Assembly (NCBI GenBank): GCA_905250125.1
Contig: CAJNOL010000801.1
Span: 1-64,000, forward strand
DNA: 64,000 bases
Direction of reading: 5' to 3'
Origin: Rotaria sordida
Lineage: Eukaryota; Rotifera; Eurotatoria; Philodinida; Philodinidae
Shown here: piece by piece, positions 11,665 to 23,738 of the stretch
Numbering within the stretch: the stretch's first letter is position 1
Layout of the letters: the number at the start of each line of letters is the position of its first letter
Translations under genes and position numbers: made by a program
The notes under the pieces: generated by a model
Seen by the model: only the letters and a program-made list of their open reading frames with translations
Told to the model about the DNA's origin: nothing
The model's database searches: none

Positions 11665-12071
11665 TTTTCTTAAAAGTTTGTCTGCTTAGGTGAGAACAGA
11701 ACAAATAACATTTCTCGACGGTCTATATAAGAAGTCAGTAACAAAAAATAGAAGGTGACCTAAAATTTTAAGTAAAGTATTGTGATGGTGATAAACAAAC
11801 ATGCATTACTTTTTTCTCGTCGAAAATAGTCTCTTTGAATGACTTGAAGATATGATAAATGAATATAATACTCTAACTATGGATCACTAGAAGCACTTTA
11901 TGATTAATCGTTGCACGGAAAAAAAGAACTTAACAGAATTCTAATCTCGGTGTCGTGTTATCTATAAATTTTCCAACTTGCTTAAGAATTTTTTTAAAAC
12001 TAAGATAGATTGGTTTTATTAATTTTTCGCTAGTCGCGTTTGTTATTCCACTATTTTTTTCTTTCCCATTA
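11665..12071. repeat. Direct repeat copy 2 of 2
   Basis: Same orientation and nearly the same sequence as 5811-6238, with one internal deletion of about 22 nt after 'cactagaa'. It ends at the same 'cccatta' as copy 1. Confidence 0.85.
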
Positions 12072-12932
12072 ATCAAATGTTTATCTCGAGATGGTCCCAT
12101 TTAAGCGATATGTTTTTGAGTGTGATAACACGAAATGTTTATCTATATGTTGAAAGACTTTTATTTTATAGAAATGCATTTTTACTCAGAATACGAATTC
12201 AAATATTCATTTAACTTGTTTGTGAAACAATTCGGTTTTTTTTTCGAAAAAAAATATCACATTATAAATACTATGCTCTAACACGGTTTTTAAAAAACTC
12301 GTTGTATTTCATAAAATAATACTAAAAATCATACATTTAAATGCATATACACGCAAAAATAAGGTTGGACGTTGAAACATTGTTTTGTACAATTGTTTTT
12401 CTTTTCATGAAGAGTCCTATGACATTTGCTTGATTTTTATCTGCATAGAAATCAATATTAAGAGAGGTATTTAAAAGAAAACATGTATATGAATAAATAG
12501 TTTTCTGATAGAGTTATTAATATTGAAATCGTACAATAAGATATATCTTACTGTCTTAAATGAAATATAATAACGATTCATTAAGCTGCTAGAAAAACCA
12601 AAATTTTTCCTTTGTTTTCGATCAGAGTTTGAAATTTACTTTAATTCTTTAGTAGACTGAAATTCTATTAGCCAACAAAAAAAAACAAAACGTATAGAAT
12701 TATTTGTTTTTCTAAGCATTCATTATTGAGATCTCGAACTATTAATGCATTTTTGTCAGCCTAAGAATTGAATTTTAGTAAATTCGTCTTAAAAGACTTG
12801 TTAGTTATGAGTCTAATATAAATAAAATTCGATTTGATCAAATTGTTAAATTTCTGTTTTATTTGGTTTTTCCTAATAATATGTTTATTATAATGAAATG
12901 TAAAGAAAAATGTTTATTGTTATTTATTAGAG

Positions 12933-15900
12933 TCATGAATAAAATTTCTTGTTTTCTTTGGCCATATCAACTAATAATTGTGTTGGTGTAAATCGATCAC
13001 CATATTTACTACGATAATTATTCATTAAGTCAACTATTTTTGAAACACCATATGTATCAATAAAACGGAATGGACCTGAAATTAAAAAAAAAATTGAACA
13101 AAAATAAATATTGAAAATATAAAAGTTATTTTTTTTTTACCGCCTTTCATTGGAGGAAATCCAAGACCAAATACTGCACCAATATCACCATCGGTCTAAA
13201 AATTCATATTACAATTTAATTTTATTCTTAAGATATATAATGTTTAAATACATACTGGAGATGTAATAATTTTTTCTTCAAGACATCGTGCTGCTTCATT
13301 TAAAAATCGAAGACCTGTACGCCATTGAATATTTTCCATTGTTACTCTAAATATTCAATTAAATGACATATTAGTATTCACTTGAAAAATAAAAAGGATG
13401 AACTGAAGATTTTTAATTTTCCTGTACTTTCGAACGAATGATGTAGTATATGACAAAATGTTCAGAATGTCTCGATTGTAGTGAACTGCATAGGACTCCG
13501 AAACCCGATTCCGACTCCAACGGAGTCGGAGTCGCGAACACAAATAAAAAGTCCGACTCCGATAATCATCAATTATGTGCTAAAATTTGTTACTCATAAT
13601 CTCTCTTTTTTTGTTTCTGAAAAAAAAACATGGCGAAATATGTCTTATGACAAAATAAACTGTATTTTGTTTCTTATTGAGTCGCCAATTGTTTTTCTCC
13701 TTTCAGAATATCGAACCTTGGTATGAATTTTATGTCGATAAACTACAAAACACAGTTTCGGAGTCGGAGTTGGAATCGGAGTCGCAAAAATTTTTTTTTA
13801 GAAGTCGGAGTCGGGTTTCGGAGTGAAAAATTTTCCAAAATCCTCTTAGAAATTTTTTAGAATATTATATAATATCTATAGGCGAAAAAACAAATCATTG
13901 AAATCGAAAGAGGATAGATAAGAAGGTTTCCTTATTAATCTGTAATAGAATTCTGCAAGATCAATTTTTTTTAATTTCTATTTTCGTCAAGTTTTTTTAG
14001 AAATTCTCGTTTTACAAAATGTTATTTGTTCTTCTATGAATTTGCAATCATTAAATATACTGTAAGACAGACAAAATCTTCGTATTCAAAGTACATCAAT
14101 GTATAAAAATAAAAATTCAAAAATCATAAAAACGAAATTTTATTCCATCGTTTCGACCAGAGACGTCCATCGCGACTGAAAATCTGCCGCTATCGTATCG
14201 CAGCCTTAGAAAAAAAAGCTGCTGCACTACTGCCACGATGAACCATAAAATAAACGTGCCTCCGTTGCGCCGGTTTTCAAAAAAGTGTTTCTAGTTCCAT
14301 TGCTGTGACTATATTTGACCAGAGATATTGGTACTAGTCCATCAGATTCATTCAATCTCGGAGCGTTTCATTTGTAAACCCTGAAATTCTATTAAAATCA
14401 TGCAGTTTTTCAATGTCCTCCAAAAAAATCCTGCCGTGATGAACACCTCTGGTTTCGATTCTCCTAATTAACTGAACGGTAACATGCTTTTTATGTGACT
14501 TTAGTATTTCATATTTTGGTATAGGATGTATTTTTTTACAGAACTTGAAAGTTGATAGTTGTTTTTAATAATATAAATACATTCGCAAACTACTGTTATT
14601 TTCATATATAATCACATTGAATGTAATCTAAACTAAATAATAAACTCATATTTACTTTTCTTTAGGTTCTTTGGAATAATTCTTTATTATTTCAGTAAAT
14701 TTTGGATTAATTTCACGAGCACCACCTTTAACACCTTTTTGATAAATATATAAACCTTGTCCTGTTTTTCTTCCATGTAAATTATTTGCTACAAGTTCTT
14801 GAAATAATTGTGGCATTGATTGATCAGTAAGACGTTCACCAAAAGCAGCATGCATATCACGTGCTATATGAGCAGCAACATCAATACCAATTTCATCAAA
14901 TAATGTTGCAGAACCAACAGGAAAACCAAAATTTTTTGTTGCTTTATCAATATCTTTTGGTGAAACACCTTCTTGAAGAAGATCAAATACTTCTGAACCA
15001 GCAAACATTATTAAACGTGTTGTATAAAAACCTGGACCATCACCAACAACAATAACAACTTTGCCTTGTTTAAGACCAACACTAACAGCTGAACGTACTG
15101 TATCATCGGATGTTTGTTTAGCTCGAACAATTTCTAATAATTCCATTTTATCTACGGGTGAAAAATAATGCATACCAATAACCTAAAATACACATTTAAT
15201 CTTTGTTTTTGTTTTTTTTGAGTTTAAATTTTAATATATACTTTTTGTGGACGTCGACTATTAGCAGCTATTTGATGAATAGGTAATGCTGATGTATTTG
15301 AAGCAAATACACAATGTTCTGGAATGCGTTGTTCAAGTTCAGCAAGAACATTTTGTTTTAATTTAAGATCTTCAAAAACAGCTTCAATAATCATATCACA
15401 TTTTTCGAAATTATCAAATGTTGATTGACATTGTAAATTTGATAATACATTATCATATTCAGCACTAGATAATATTTGAAAAAAAGAAATTTAATATTTA
15501 AACAAGATGAATAAATTTTCTTTTTTTTTACTTTGTCAATCTTTTTCGTTTAACATAACCTTCATAACCTTTACTAATTTGTGAATAACCACGTGATAAT
15601 GCTTTAGATGTTGTATCACGTAATATAACATTAAAACCTTTATCAATAGATACATGAGCAATTCCTGCACCCATAAGACCAGCACCAACAATACCAATAT
15701 TTCTGGAATATTTTTTTTTTTGATAAAAAAAAAAGGATTTGATTTGTATACTACTCACTTTACTTCTTTTTCTGGTTTTCCATATTTATTTTTCTTACAT
15801 TCAGTACGTCCATGAAATAGACCAATCAATGCTTTCGATTCAGTTGTCATACCAAGATCAGCAAAACCCTAAAATTGATAACTATATAATTTTTTTCAAC

Positions 15901-18900
15901 AAAATGTTTATTCATTTTTCAGTCGCCTAAACGTCATTAGTGAGAATCAAAAGTAGTTAGCTAAAATCAGATTTTTGTGTTCTTTCCGAATATCTGATCA
16001 GAATATTTCTCTGACTTAACATTGATTAGAAATGGGCCAAATGTTTGACAGAGTGAAAAATGATGTCTGTACAAAAAGTCATTCTGTAAATGTTTGTTCA
16101 TCTTTCAGCCGCTAAAAGTATTTGATACGAACCAAAAGTAGCTCCTTATAGTCAGTCTTATCTGCTCTTCTCTGATATGTGTTCAGAATATCTCTTTGGC
16201 TTAAGATTGGTTAGTTGTAAGTTAATACTTGAAAGAGGCGAAGAATGACATCTCGACGAAGAAAACACATATTTTCCCGCTATTCATTACTTATGTAAGT
16301 TGGATTTTGAAGCAGTTCGAAATTGTCAATTTGTAGAGCATTCAATTCTCTATAAAACCATATATGACAATAGGCTTCAACTCAAATGAATAAAAGATTG
16401 TAGAAGTTTTTCTGAGACCTGATTGGTACGTAAAATAAAATCCTGCCAAAAAGTCAGTTTTCCAAGATATTCTATTTATAATACAACAGATTGCATGTAT
16501 TTGTTTCGAGATGGAAAACCAAACTAAATAGCATAGTTTGTAGAGCAAACTTCACTCTATAAAATTGGCTGATGAAAATATCTTTCATGTTTTGCGTAGA
16601 GTAGATATCAATCAAAACACAAAAATACATCCAATAAAATTCTGTACAAACATCATTTTCGACTCTGTCAAACATTTGGCTTATCCCTAATCAATATTGA
16701 GTCAGTGAAATATTCTAATCAGATATTCGAAAAGAGCACAAAAATCTGATTTTAGCTAATTGCTTTTGATTCTCACTAATGACGTTTAGGCGACTGAAAA
16801 ATGAATAAACATTTTGTCTAAAGACTTTTGCAACAGGGATTATTATAAGTTACAACTTCATTTAAAAATATTGTTAGTACAAAACAATATAATGGCTGTT
16901 ACTAATACGAGGATATGTTTAATACATCAACTTAAATCGATGTTGTATGTACGCGACAGTCTGTTCTATTATTCTACCACTTTTTAGATGGCCTATGAAT
17001 TTGTAAATTTTCTCTTTAATATGCAGTAGAGAGTATGTCTATTATGATCGGAGCAAAAAAAAACGTAAGCTATGTCAAGATTAATCATCTTACAAAAAAG
17101 AGTTCATGATGGACACTGACTGATACAACTTGATAGGTCTCAATAGATCTTAACAAAATTCTAAAGATAATAATTCATTCTGACAAATGTTTTATTTAGA
17201 TTTAAAATAAATTTTGAATTTGTTTTGTTATTTCATTTATGTTATAGATTAAATAAAAAGTACTCACGTCTGCTTCAGCATTATATCCGACTTTTGAACC
17301 ACTTTCTAAAGTTTGTTTGATAACCTAATGAAGAAAAATTTCATTTTTTTTTGTACTTCTTTATAATAAATAGAATGTAATGCATACATCTAAAATTTTT
17401 AATGGTGCAGGATAAAGACCTTGTGTTTGTGACATAACTTTCTTTTGAGCTTGTTGCAAAATATAATTTTGTACATATGAACTTGACATTATTTTCGATT
17501 TAATATCTATGAAAATCACATAATAAATAATGAGGGGAGAAAACAAATATCTTACTTTCTATTAAACCAGGTTCTTTCTTAGCAGGTTTTTGTACAGTAA
17601 GTTCTCTAAAAGAAGATAATATTACAATATGATTTCAAAAAACAAAAACAATACTAATCCTTTCAACAGAATACAAACCGATTATGTCCGATCTGAGTAC
17701 AAAACAAATAATTAGTCCATTACTTCTTAATTATAACTCTCTGTTTATATGCTCAATTTCTTTTGCAACATGAAAAATGTTATTAGATTTCTTCTCGTTA
17801 TGAACAGTTCAGAAATGAAACATTTTTACAAAAGTGAACAGTAAGATGACCTAACAAACCAATTGAAAGATTTCTTAAGTACAAAATCAGAAAAATTTTT
17901 CTAGAGAGATATTCAATAATTTCGATTATGTTACCATCTCGGATCATTCATCCGATAGTATGCTAATTATGTTGTGATATACAGGATTGTACATAACCTT
18001 TTGCTAGGACGGGGGTAGCGCTATAATTTCAAGTTGAATACCTAATGAATTTTATATCAAATTAAAGCGTGTCGAAAACGGGATATATTAGTACTAAATA
18101 GTAAGAGTTATTAAAATCTTTCAATGTCGAATTTACGAAATTTTCAGAAATCTTATGCTTTTTTCGAATGTTTAAAAATTCGTTTTTTTGTGTACTCAAA
18201 AAGTGAGTACACTCTAGAATCGGTCAGTATGTCCGTCCGTCCGTCCGTCCGTCCGGCCGTTAACACGATAACTTTTGAAAGGAGAGCCCAATCGCGATGA
18301 AATTTTCTGCACAGTTCAGTCTTAACAATGTCTCGGTCGAGTTCGAAGATGAGAATGATTGGCCGAACCATTGCTGAGTTATTGCAAAAATAGTCATTTT
18401 TCCCTATGAGAAGATAGACCCTTCTCTGTTTTCGTAAAAAACTTTTCCTATCATAGTCATATAAAACTCCAACTATTATATACCATTCGATAGAGAATTT
18501 CACGAGCTACAAAATGGTATATAAAACATCAAGAAACAAGAAAGCTAACTCGCCTATTGCAAAGATAATTAATCGGAATTCGGTTCTGTTTTTGTCCACG
18601 CTCTATATGATCCACAATTAGAGTTCTATCTTCCCATCACAGAGATGATAGTTCGAGGTTTTCTAGAATGGAGAACTCGAATCTATGTTCCATTCGCCTC
18701 GAAATCCCATTGGTTGAGCAGTGACCAATAGAAATCAAGTTATAGGAAAAACGAGTTTCTTAGGGTAAATCAAGGTGAAGAGTTCAAATCTGAGCTGTAT
18801 TTGCCTCCAAATCGTATTGGCTGAGCAATAGCCAATAGAAATTAAGTGTTTACAGAAAGGGTTTGCCAGGACAATTTTGATGTTCACACATTCTAGGGTG

Positions 18901-20599
18901 ACTCCTCTGTCTGATTCACTTTTTGAAGTACACATAACTCTCGGATTTAAATCCGAGGTTTCCACATTTATTTTTATATGGAAAAGAAACGAGTTTTTAA
19001 ACATTTTTTAGGATGTTGTAAGTAATGTTCAAAATTTTTTCTCTAAGAAAAATGATTTAAAAAACTTTTAATATAGACAGTTTTGTAGAGCTCGACGAGT
19101 TCTATCGAACCATGTAAAAATATCAAAAGAAAATATTTTACTGCATATTTGAATTGCTGACGCTTTAATTTTCTATGCCAAAAAAAAAACATAAGATTTC
19201 TGAAAATTTCGTAAGTTCGACATTGAAAGATTTTAATAATTCTTACTATTTAGTACTAATATATTCTGTTTTCGACACGCTTTAATTTGGTATAAAATTC
19301 ATTAGGTATTCAACTTGAAATCATAGCGCTATCCCCGTCCTAGCAAAAGGTTATGTACAACCCTCTACATCAGCTTGGCCATCTTTCTAGAGTTGTAGGG
19401 AAAATATCGAGCTATTGAATTTGCTGTTAAACGGATGTATTCTTCTCATTGGTAGAAAAATTATGTCTATTCCATATTATGACTATATCATCATAAAAAA
19501 TGAATATACTTTGCTTTTTGTACAGCAACTGATCGAAGATAGTTTATATTTTTTTCTTCGACTGGATGTAAACCTGGTCCAATAGGTTCAACAATAGCAT
19601 CGACTAAACCCATTGATTTAGCTTTTTTTGCTTTAATTTCTTTACCAGTTAAAATAACATCAAGTGCATCAGGTAATGAAAGTTTTTGTACTAATCTTTG
19701 TGTACCACCAGCACCAGGTAATAAACCTAATTTAACTTCAGGTACACCAAATCCAGTTCGTTTATCATTCATTGCAATACGATAATGACATGCTAAAGCA
19801 ACCTAAAAAATTAAAAAAATTCAATAAAAAAATTTAATAAAAATTAACTAACTTCAAATCCACCACCAAGACATGAACCAAAAATAGCAGCAACAATTGG
19901 TTTTTTCGATTGTTCAATCTGATTCATAACATCTTGACCATGACGTGAAATTTTATAAAGTTCATCACGATTTTTAGCTGATTCAAGCATACTGAATAAA
20001 CAAATGTATATTTTTAAAAAAAAAATCAATAAAACAGAAAAAAAGATTCATACGAACTTAATATCAGCTCCAGCAATGAATGAACCTGGTTTAGCTGACA
20101 TAACCACAATGCCTTTAACTTTATCATCGTTTTGTAAATGATTAAATAATGGAACAAATTCGTCCATCATTCCTCTGGACAATGTATTAACCTTAATTTA
20201 ATGACGAAAAAATAAAGAAAATATTTTTTTCGTTTTTTCTTTTATACTTTAGAATTTTCTTGATTGAATAGTACAACAGCAATGCCATCCTGATATTCGA
20301 CTTTTAAATTTTTTAATTGTTGTAAATCCGCTTAAAAAAGACAAAGAAAATTCAATTAGAAGAAAAAAAAAATTTAATAAATTAATTTACTAGGTTTATT
20401 TTGAGATTGTTGTTGTTGTTGTTGTTGAACTGATGTGGAAGCAAGTCGAGTGTATAGTTGTATTGCAACTATTTTCAATGAGATAAGATTTTGTGTAAAT
20501 TATTAAAATATTTCCTATACAAATCTTACCTGGTGAACGAGTAAGAGTTAATAATCGTTGCTGACGACAAATCAATGATGTGAATATAGCTGAAGCCAT
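12933..20599 (-). CDS. HADHA: Trifunctional enzyme subunit alpha, mitochondrial
   Basis: Sixteen exons: 20530-20599, 20391-20468, 20248-20330, 20058-20191, 19853-19991, 19510-19802, 17556-17605, 17388-17506, 17268-17324, 15759-15868, 15532-15702, 15242-15464, 14656-15182, 13256-13346, 13141-13195, 12933-13075; 780 residues, close to the usual length. It catalyses the enoyl-CoA hydratase and long-chain 3-hydroxyacyl-CoA dehydrogenase steps of mitochondrial beta-oxidation, partnered by the beta-subunit thiolase (not in this window). Residues 1 to about 50 form a basic targeting leader containing a short Gln run. Hydratase part: GGGFE with Glu168 and [13 protein letters not shown] with Glu190, the expected catalytic pair 22 residues apart. 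Dehydrogenase part: NAD-binding [11 protein letters not shown] (381-391), SNTSALPI, and catalytic His514 in [11 protein letters not shown]. The C-terminal helical domain ends KKFYS. No break or missing catalytic residue was seen. Introns 6, 9 and 13 are 1.3-1.9 kb and carry foldback elements; the others are mostly under 80 nt. Confidence 0.96.
13495..13824. repeat. GGAGTC-rich foldback inside HADHA intron 13
   Basis: Left end actccgaaacccgattccga pairs with the right end gtcggagtcgggtttcggag. Both arms are built from repeats of TCCGAC/GTCGGA (for example ggagtcggagtcg near 13520 and cggagtcggagttgg near 13760). About 220 nt of AT-rich sequence separates the arms. Confidence 0.8.
15899..16819. 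repeat. Foldback element inside HADHA intron 9
   Basis: The left arm (gtcgcctaaacgtcattagt, 15922-15941) pairs with the right arm (actaatgacgtttaggcgac, about 16777-16796), and pairing continues to tttgacagagtg / cactctgtcaaa-type sequence about 180 nt further in. A diverged second copy of the left arm lies in tandem at about 16080-16240. The centre holds two hairpins of the type tgtagagc...ctctataaaa (16331-16357 and 16538-16565). Confidence 0.8.
17983..19364. repeat. Foldback element inside HADHA intron 6, about 1.4 kb
   Basis: Terminal arms of about 170 nt are inverted copies: left aggattgtacataacctttt, right aaaaggttatgtacaaccct. Inside are a tetranucleotide run (18231-18254), a pair of direct repeats around 'cccattggttgagcagtgac' and 'cgtattggctgagcaatagc' (about 18680-18850), and an inverted pair gatagagaatttcacgagct / gagctcgacgagttctatcg. 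No intact open frame. It is a relative of 4379-4979. Confidence 0.85.
18231..18254. repeat. (GTCC)n microsatellite
   Basis: Six tandem GTCC units followed by GGCCGTTAACACGATAAC. It sits inside the foldback element in HADHA intron 6. Confidence 0.9.
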
Positions 20600-21329
20600 T
20601 TAAGAAATATCTACAATTAAATTAAACCACAAAACGATTATCGATCAATGATATCGAATAGAGCAAAGGTCTTTTTTATTTCTATTCTTTACCATATGAT
20701 GTAGATTTCACCAATGATAATATGAATATAGATCATTAGTAGTAAAATCAATATCTCAATTTAAATATAAAAGCAATATAATTAAATATTAATTAAATTA
20801 AGATAGAAAAGTTGTTAAAAATAATAAATCATTATCTTTGAGCGACATCTATTGAAAGTACCGTTTGTTATCTGCAATATACACGGTCTGTTTCAAAGTT
20901 TGACATACGATGCTGACGATATAGCACAAGCTGATTTATGCAAAGCGGTTAAGCACTTAAGAAATCTTCGAGAACATCAGTTTTTCTTTTATTCACATGG
21001 ATTAGTCTTAAGAAAACTGACTGATGCCATAAAAAGAGCAGGTCTTCGTCCCTGACTCTATTCAAGATTGAGCATAGAAAGCTTGAAAAAAAATTCTCTT
21101 CATATGTACTTACAGCACTAAGAGTACTATACATATTCGCAGTATGATTATCATTAATCGAGTAAACAATATCATATGAAAAATTTGTGTAGAAGTTACA
21201 CATCGCCATTTTTAGATATAAAAAAGAAGTTTTCATTTATATAGTTAAGTACATACTATACTAAACATTTAACCAAAACTAATCCATTTTGAATTATATT
21301 CTACTATTGGCGATCAATTTCTACCTAAG
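20600..21329. other. HADHA upstream region
   Basis: Contains the presumed promoter of HADHA (starting codon at 20599). No TATA-like or other element can be assigned with confidence. Short open frames on both strands around 20850-21240 resemble nothing I know and overlap each other. Confidence 0.4.
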
Positions 21330-21960
21330 AATATTGTTGCAAGTTGATCATATTGGCTTTATGAGACTCGAGAAAAGATCGATGATCAATCAGTAGCCGA
21401 CACAACATCTAGCAATATTGAGGAAGTGTGCTAGCTCATTGATAACAATTCCAACGTTGCGATTGATGAAATACAAGTAGAAACTGGTATGAGACGCAAC
21501 ACTATCTAAAGCAACATTACCGCTCATCGGAAGATAGTGCTCGCTAGTTATCCGTTATTCTGACAAATGTTCAATGAACCGTAAGAGTGATATTTTGAGA
21601 AGAAAATTTTGGAAAGTTTCAATAGAGAACATAGCAATTTGGTGACGAGTCGTACTTTTATCATGATCAAATTAATAGAAAATCGTCGAACACTGTCTGA
21701 ACACCGATCAGATGAACTCCACAAATTATAGTGCACAGCGACTGCTTTACTCCGCAAGCTATGTTTTGTATCCTTTTTAAGACGACTGATCTCCCTCTTG
21801 CAACTCTTGGCTAACAAAATGTGCAACAATAGATCAACATTTGACACATAATTATGTTATTAGAATTCACCACGACAATACCAAACCACATGCTCATAAA
21901 GACATCAAAATTATTCGATATTCATTGAATTCTCTGAATATACGTAATACTATGTGATTT
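21330..21960 (+). pseudogene. Degraded Tc1/mariner-type transposase
   Basis: Reading the plus strand in shifting frames gives pieces in the order expected of a mariner transposase: an IDEIQVETGMRRNTI helix-turn-helix-like piece (about 21461-21505), then FGDESYFYHDQINRKSS (about 21640-21690) resembling the segment around the first catalytic Asp, then AMFCILFKTTDLPLATLG (about 21755-21800), then IHHDNTKPHAHKDIK (about 21870-21910) resembling the HxDNAxxH segment around the second catalytic Asp. Several stop codons and frame changes separate them, so it cannot make a working enzyme. No flanking inverted repeats were found. Assignment rests on motif order and is moderate. Confidence 0.5.
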
Positions 21961-22656
21961 TTTAGTTATGCAATCCTATCAAATAGAATGTAGCTGAAAC
22001 CATGATCATGAACTCGCTCGACAAGAATAACTATAAAAAAATATTTTGATAAATGGCTTAAACAGGGTGTGAATGTGCAGCAAATATTCACACCACACCT
22101 GTCCAAACAAAGTTTTTGAGTTTTTCAAAGATTATTTCACTACTCTCGAACGAAAACAAAGATAACATTTCTAAGTCCACATCTAACTCATAGGTTGTGA
22201 CTCATCTACTTTGCCGAAAATCGTTTCGTTGAAAGACTCGTTTGCTGCCTTAGACTGTTCGAACCTCCATTGAATTTTTATACTGGCTTGTTAAGCATGA
22301 AGAGGTCAACTCATTTTGCCCACACTCACCCCTTTGGAGCGCCCTGTATGATCAGAAAATGCTTTCGATGAAGTGCTTTTCGACGGAGAGCATAATTACC
22401 TTCATATACAATTTTATGATAATGACATATGCTTGTATCTTTTCATGATTCTGTAGAAGAATATTTTTCATCTTATTCTTCAATTTAGATGAGTTGAGTT
22501 TCATATTCTATGATGGTCTGTATTATTCATCAAATATCTAGATTAGGATCTATGAAAATCCATTAGCATTTCTTTTATTTATTATTCAATTCAAGATGAT
22601 GACAAGCAATACAAAAAAAAAAGCTAGCAAAATCTATTTTAACTATTTTTCATTCT

Positions 22657-23106
22657 CTAACTACTATCACCGGTATGTAAAAGATTATCGATAACATTTT
22701 CTAATGATCGACCTGATTCTTTAGCTTGTTGAACAGCACAAAGAACAATACGTGCACGTTGTTCAGGTTGGAGAAGTCTATCGAATTCATCAAGAGCTTT
22801 TTCACGAGCTTCGGAGAGTTTACGAAAACCTTCACGTAATCGTTGTAACAATTCTTCTGCTTTTGCACTATCCTTAGCATCGACAGCTGTTTGCATTTGT
22901 GCAAGAACTTCTCTACCAGCTTGACGACGAGCATTAAGTCGTTCACAAGCACCTCGAAACCATTCTTTGAGCTAATAAAAAGAAAAAAAAATCATTAAAA
23001 TTGAATAATTAATAAATCTTACCCCTCGTTCTTGATCAGCTGACAAATTCAAATTAGCTTTGACTTTCCAACTATCGACAATTGCATCAGTTCGACCTTG
23101 GGCCAT
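22657..23106 (-). CDS. Small helical protein with two LTXXQ-like motifs
   Basis: Two exons, 23023-23106 and 22657-22971, around a 51-nt intron; 132 residues. The predicted protein is almost entirely helical and highly charged. It carries LNLSADQ near residue 22 and LLQPEQRARI near residue 95, about 70 residues apart with a long amphipathic helical stretch between. That layout is the one seen in the bacterial Spy/CpxP family (two LTXXQ motifs in a helical bundle), where such proteins are periplasmic chaperones or metal sensors. Unlike those it has no signal peptide, and it contains a spliceosomal intron, so any bacterial origin is old enough for domestication. The likeness is a reading of pattern, not a search result; an unrelated helical protein is possible. 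Function unknown. Confidence 0.6.
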
Positions 23107-23587
23107 TTTTTTCTTAAATAATAATTATTCAATATAAAAAAAAAACATTAAAAAAAAAATATCATACACTTACTTGTTTAGATATAAAATATTACAATAA
23201 GAATAAGAATAAGAATAGAATGAATACACTGGTATCCTTTGGTTTATATAGGCTAATAAGAAGTAAGAGCAAACAGTACTCTTATCAATATTTAGGTACC
23301 AAGTCCGACCTTGCATCACAGAAAAAAAAGAAAGGGCTGGATTTGATAAACAAAAAAAAATGTTATATCATCATTATCTTTCTTCTCTCTGGTCACCCCA
23401 CCACACCCAAAATATTGCTTATCAAAATCTTGTATATTTTTTCAAGATAAAACTATTCTTGTTGTAATATGGTGTTTTGTGGTTGATATTAACTAAATAT
23501 ATTACAAGTTTATCAATTTAACTCTTGAAATTTATTTTTATTTTTATAAACAAAAAAGATTTTAACACTATCAACTCATTTATCATT

Positions 23588-23614
23588 TAAATAAATAAAT
23601 AAATAAATAAATAA
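23588..23614. repeat. (AAAT)n microsatellite
   Basis: Tandem AAAT units between the LTXXQ-like gene and the 3' end of the GDPD gene. Confidence 0.9.
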
Positions 23615-23738
23615 ACAAATACATAAATGAAAAAAAAACACAGTGTTCGCTTTATCTTATGACTAGATTATATAAAAGTACGGAAGAAGAAACCTAATGC
23701 AAAAGAATGGATAGCTTCATATATTTCTATATCATTTA

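Larger units (their letters stand above)
10220..12932. other. Intergenic, repeats only
   Basis: No coding sequence recognised over 2.7 kb. It holds a TIR-bounded element (11325-11626) and the second copy of a direct repeat (11665-12071). The remainder is AT-rich with no obvious structure. Confidence 0.6.

Noticed and set aside
14861..15055. Gln-rich open frame on the plus strand
   Set aside because: Antisense shadow of HADHA exon 13.
21330..21960. Working mariner transposase
   Set aside because: Pieces lie in different frames with several stops; only a relic is supported.
22258..22268. tRNA T-loop-like gttcgaacc
   Set aside because: No matching A-box, acceptor stem or cloverleaf around it. 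No tRNA or rRNA gene was found in the window.
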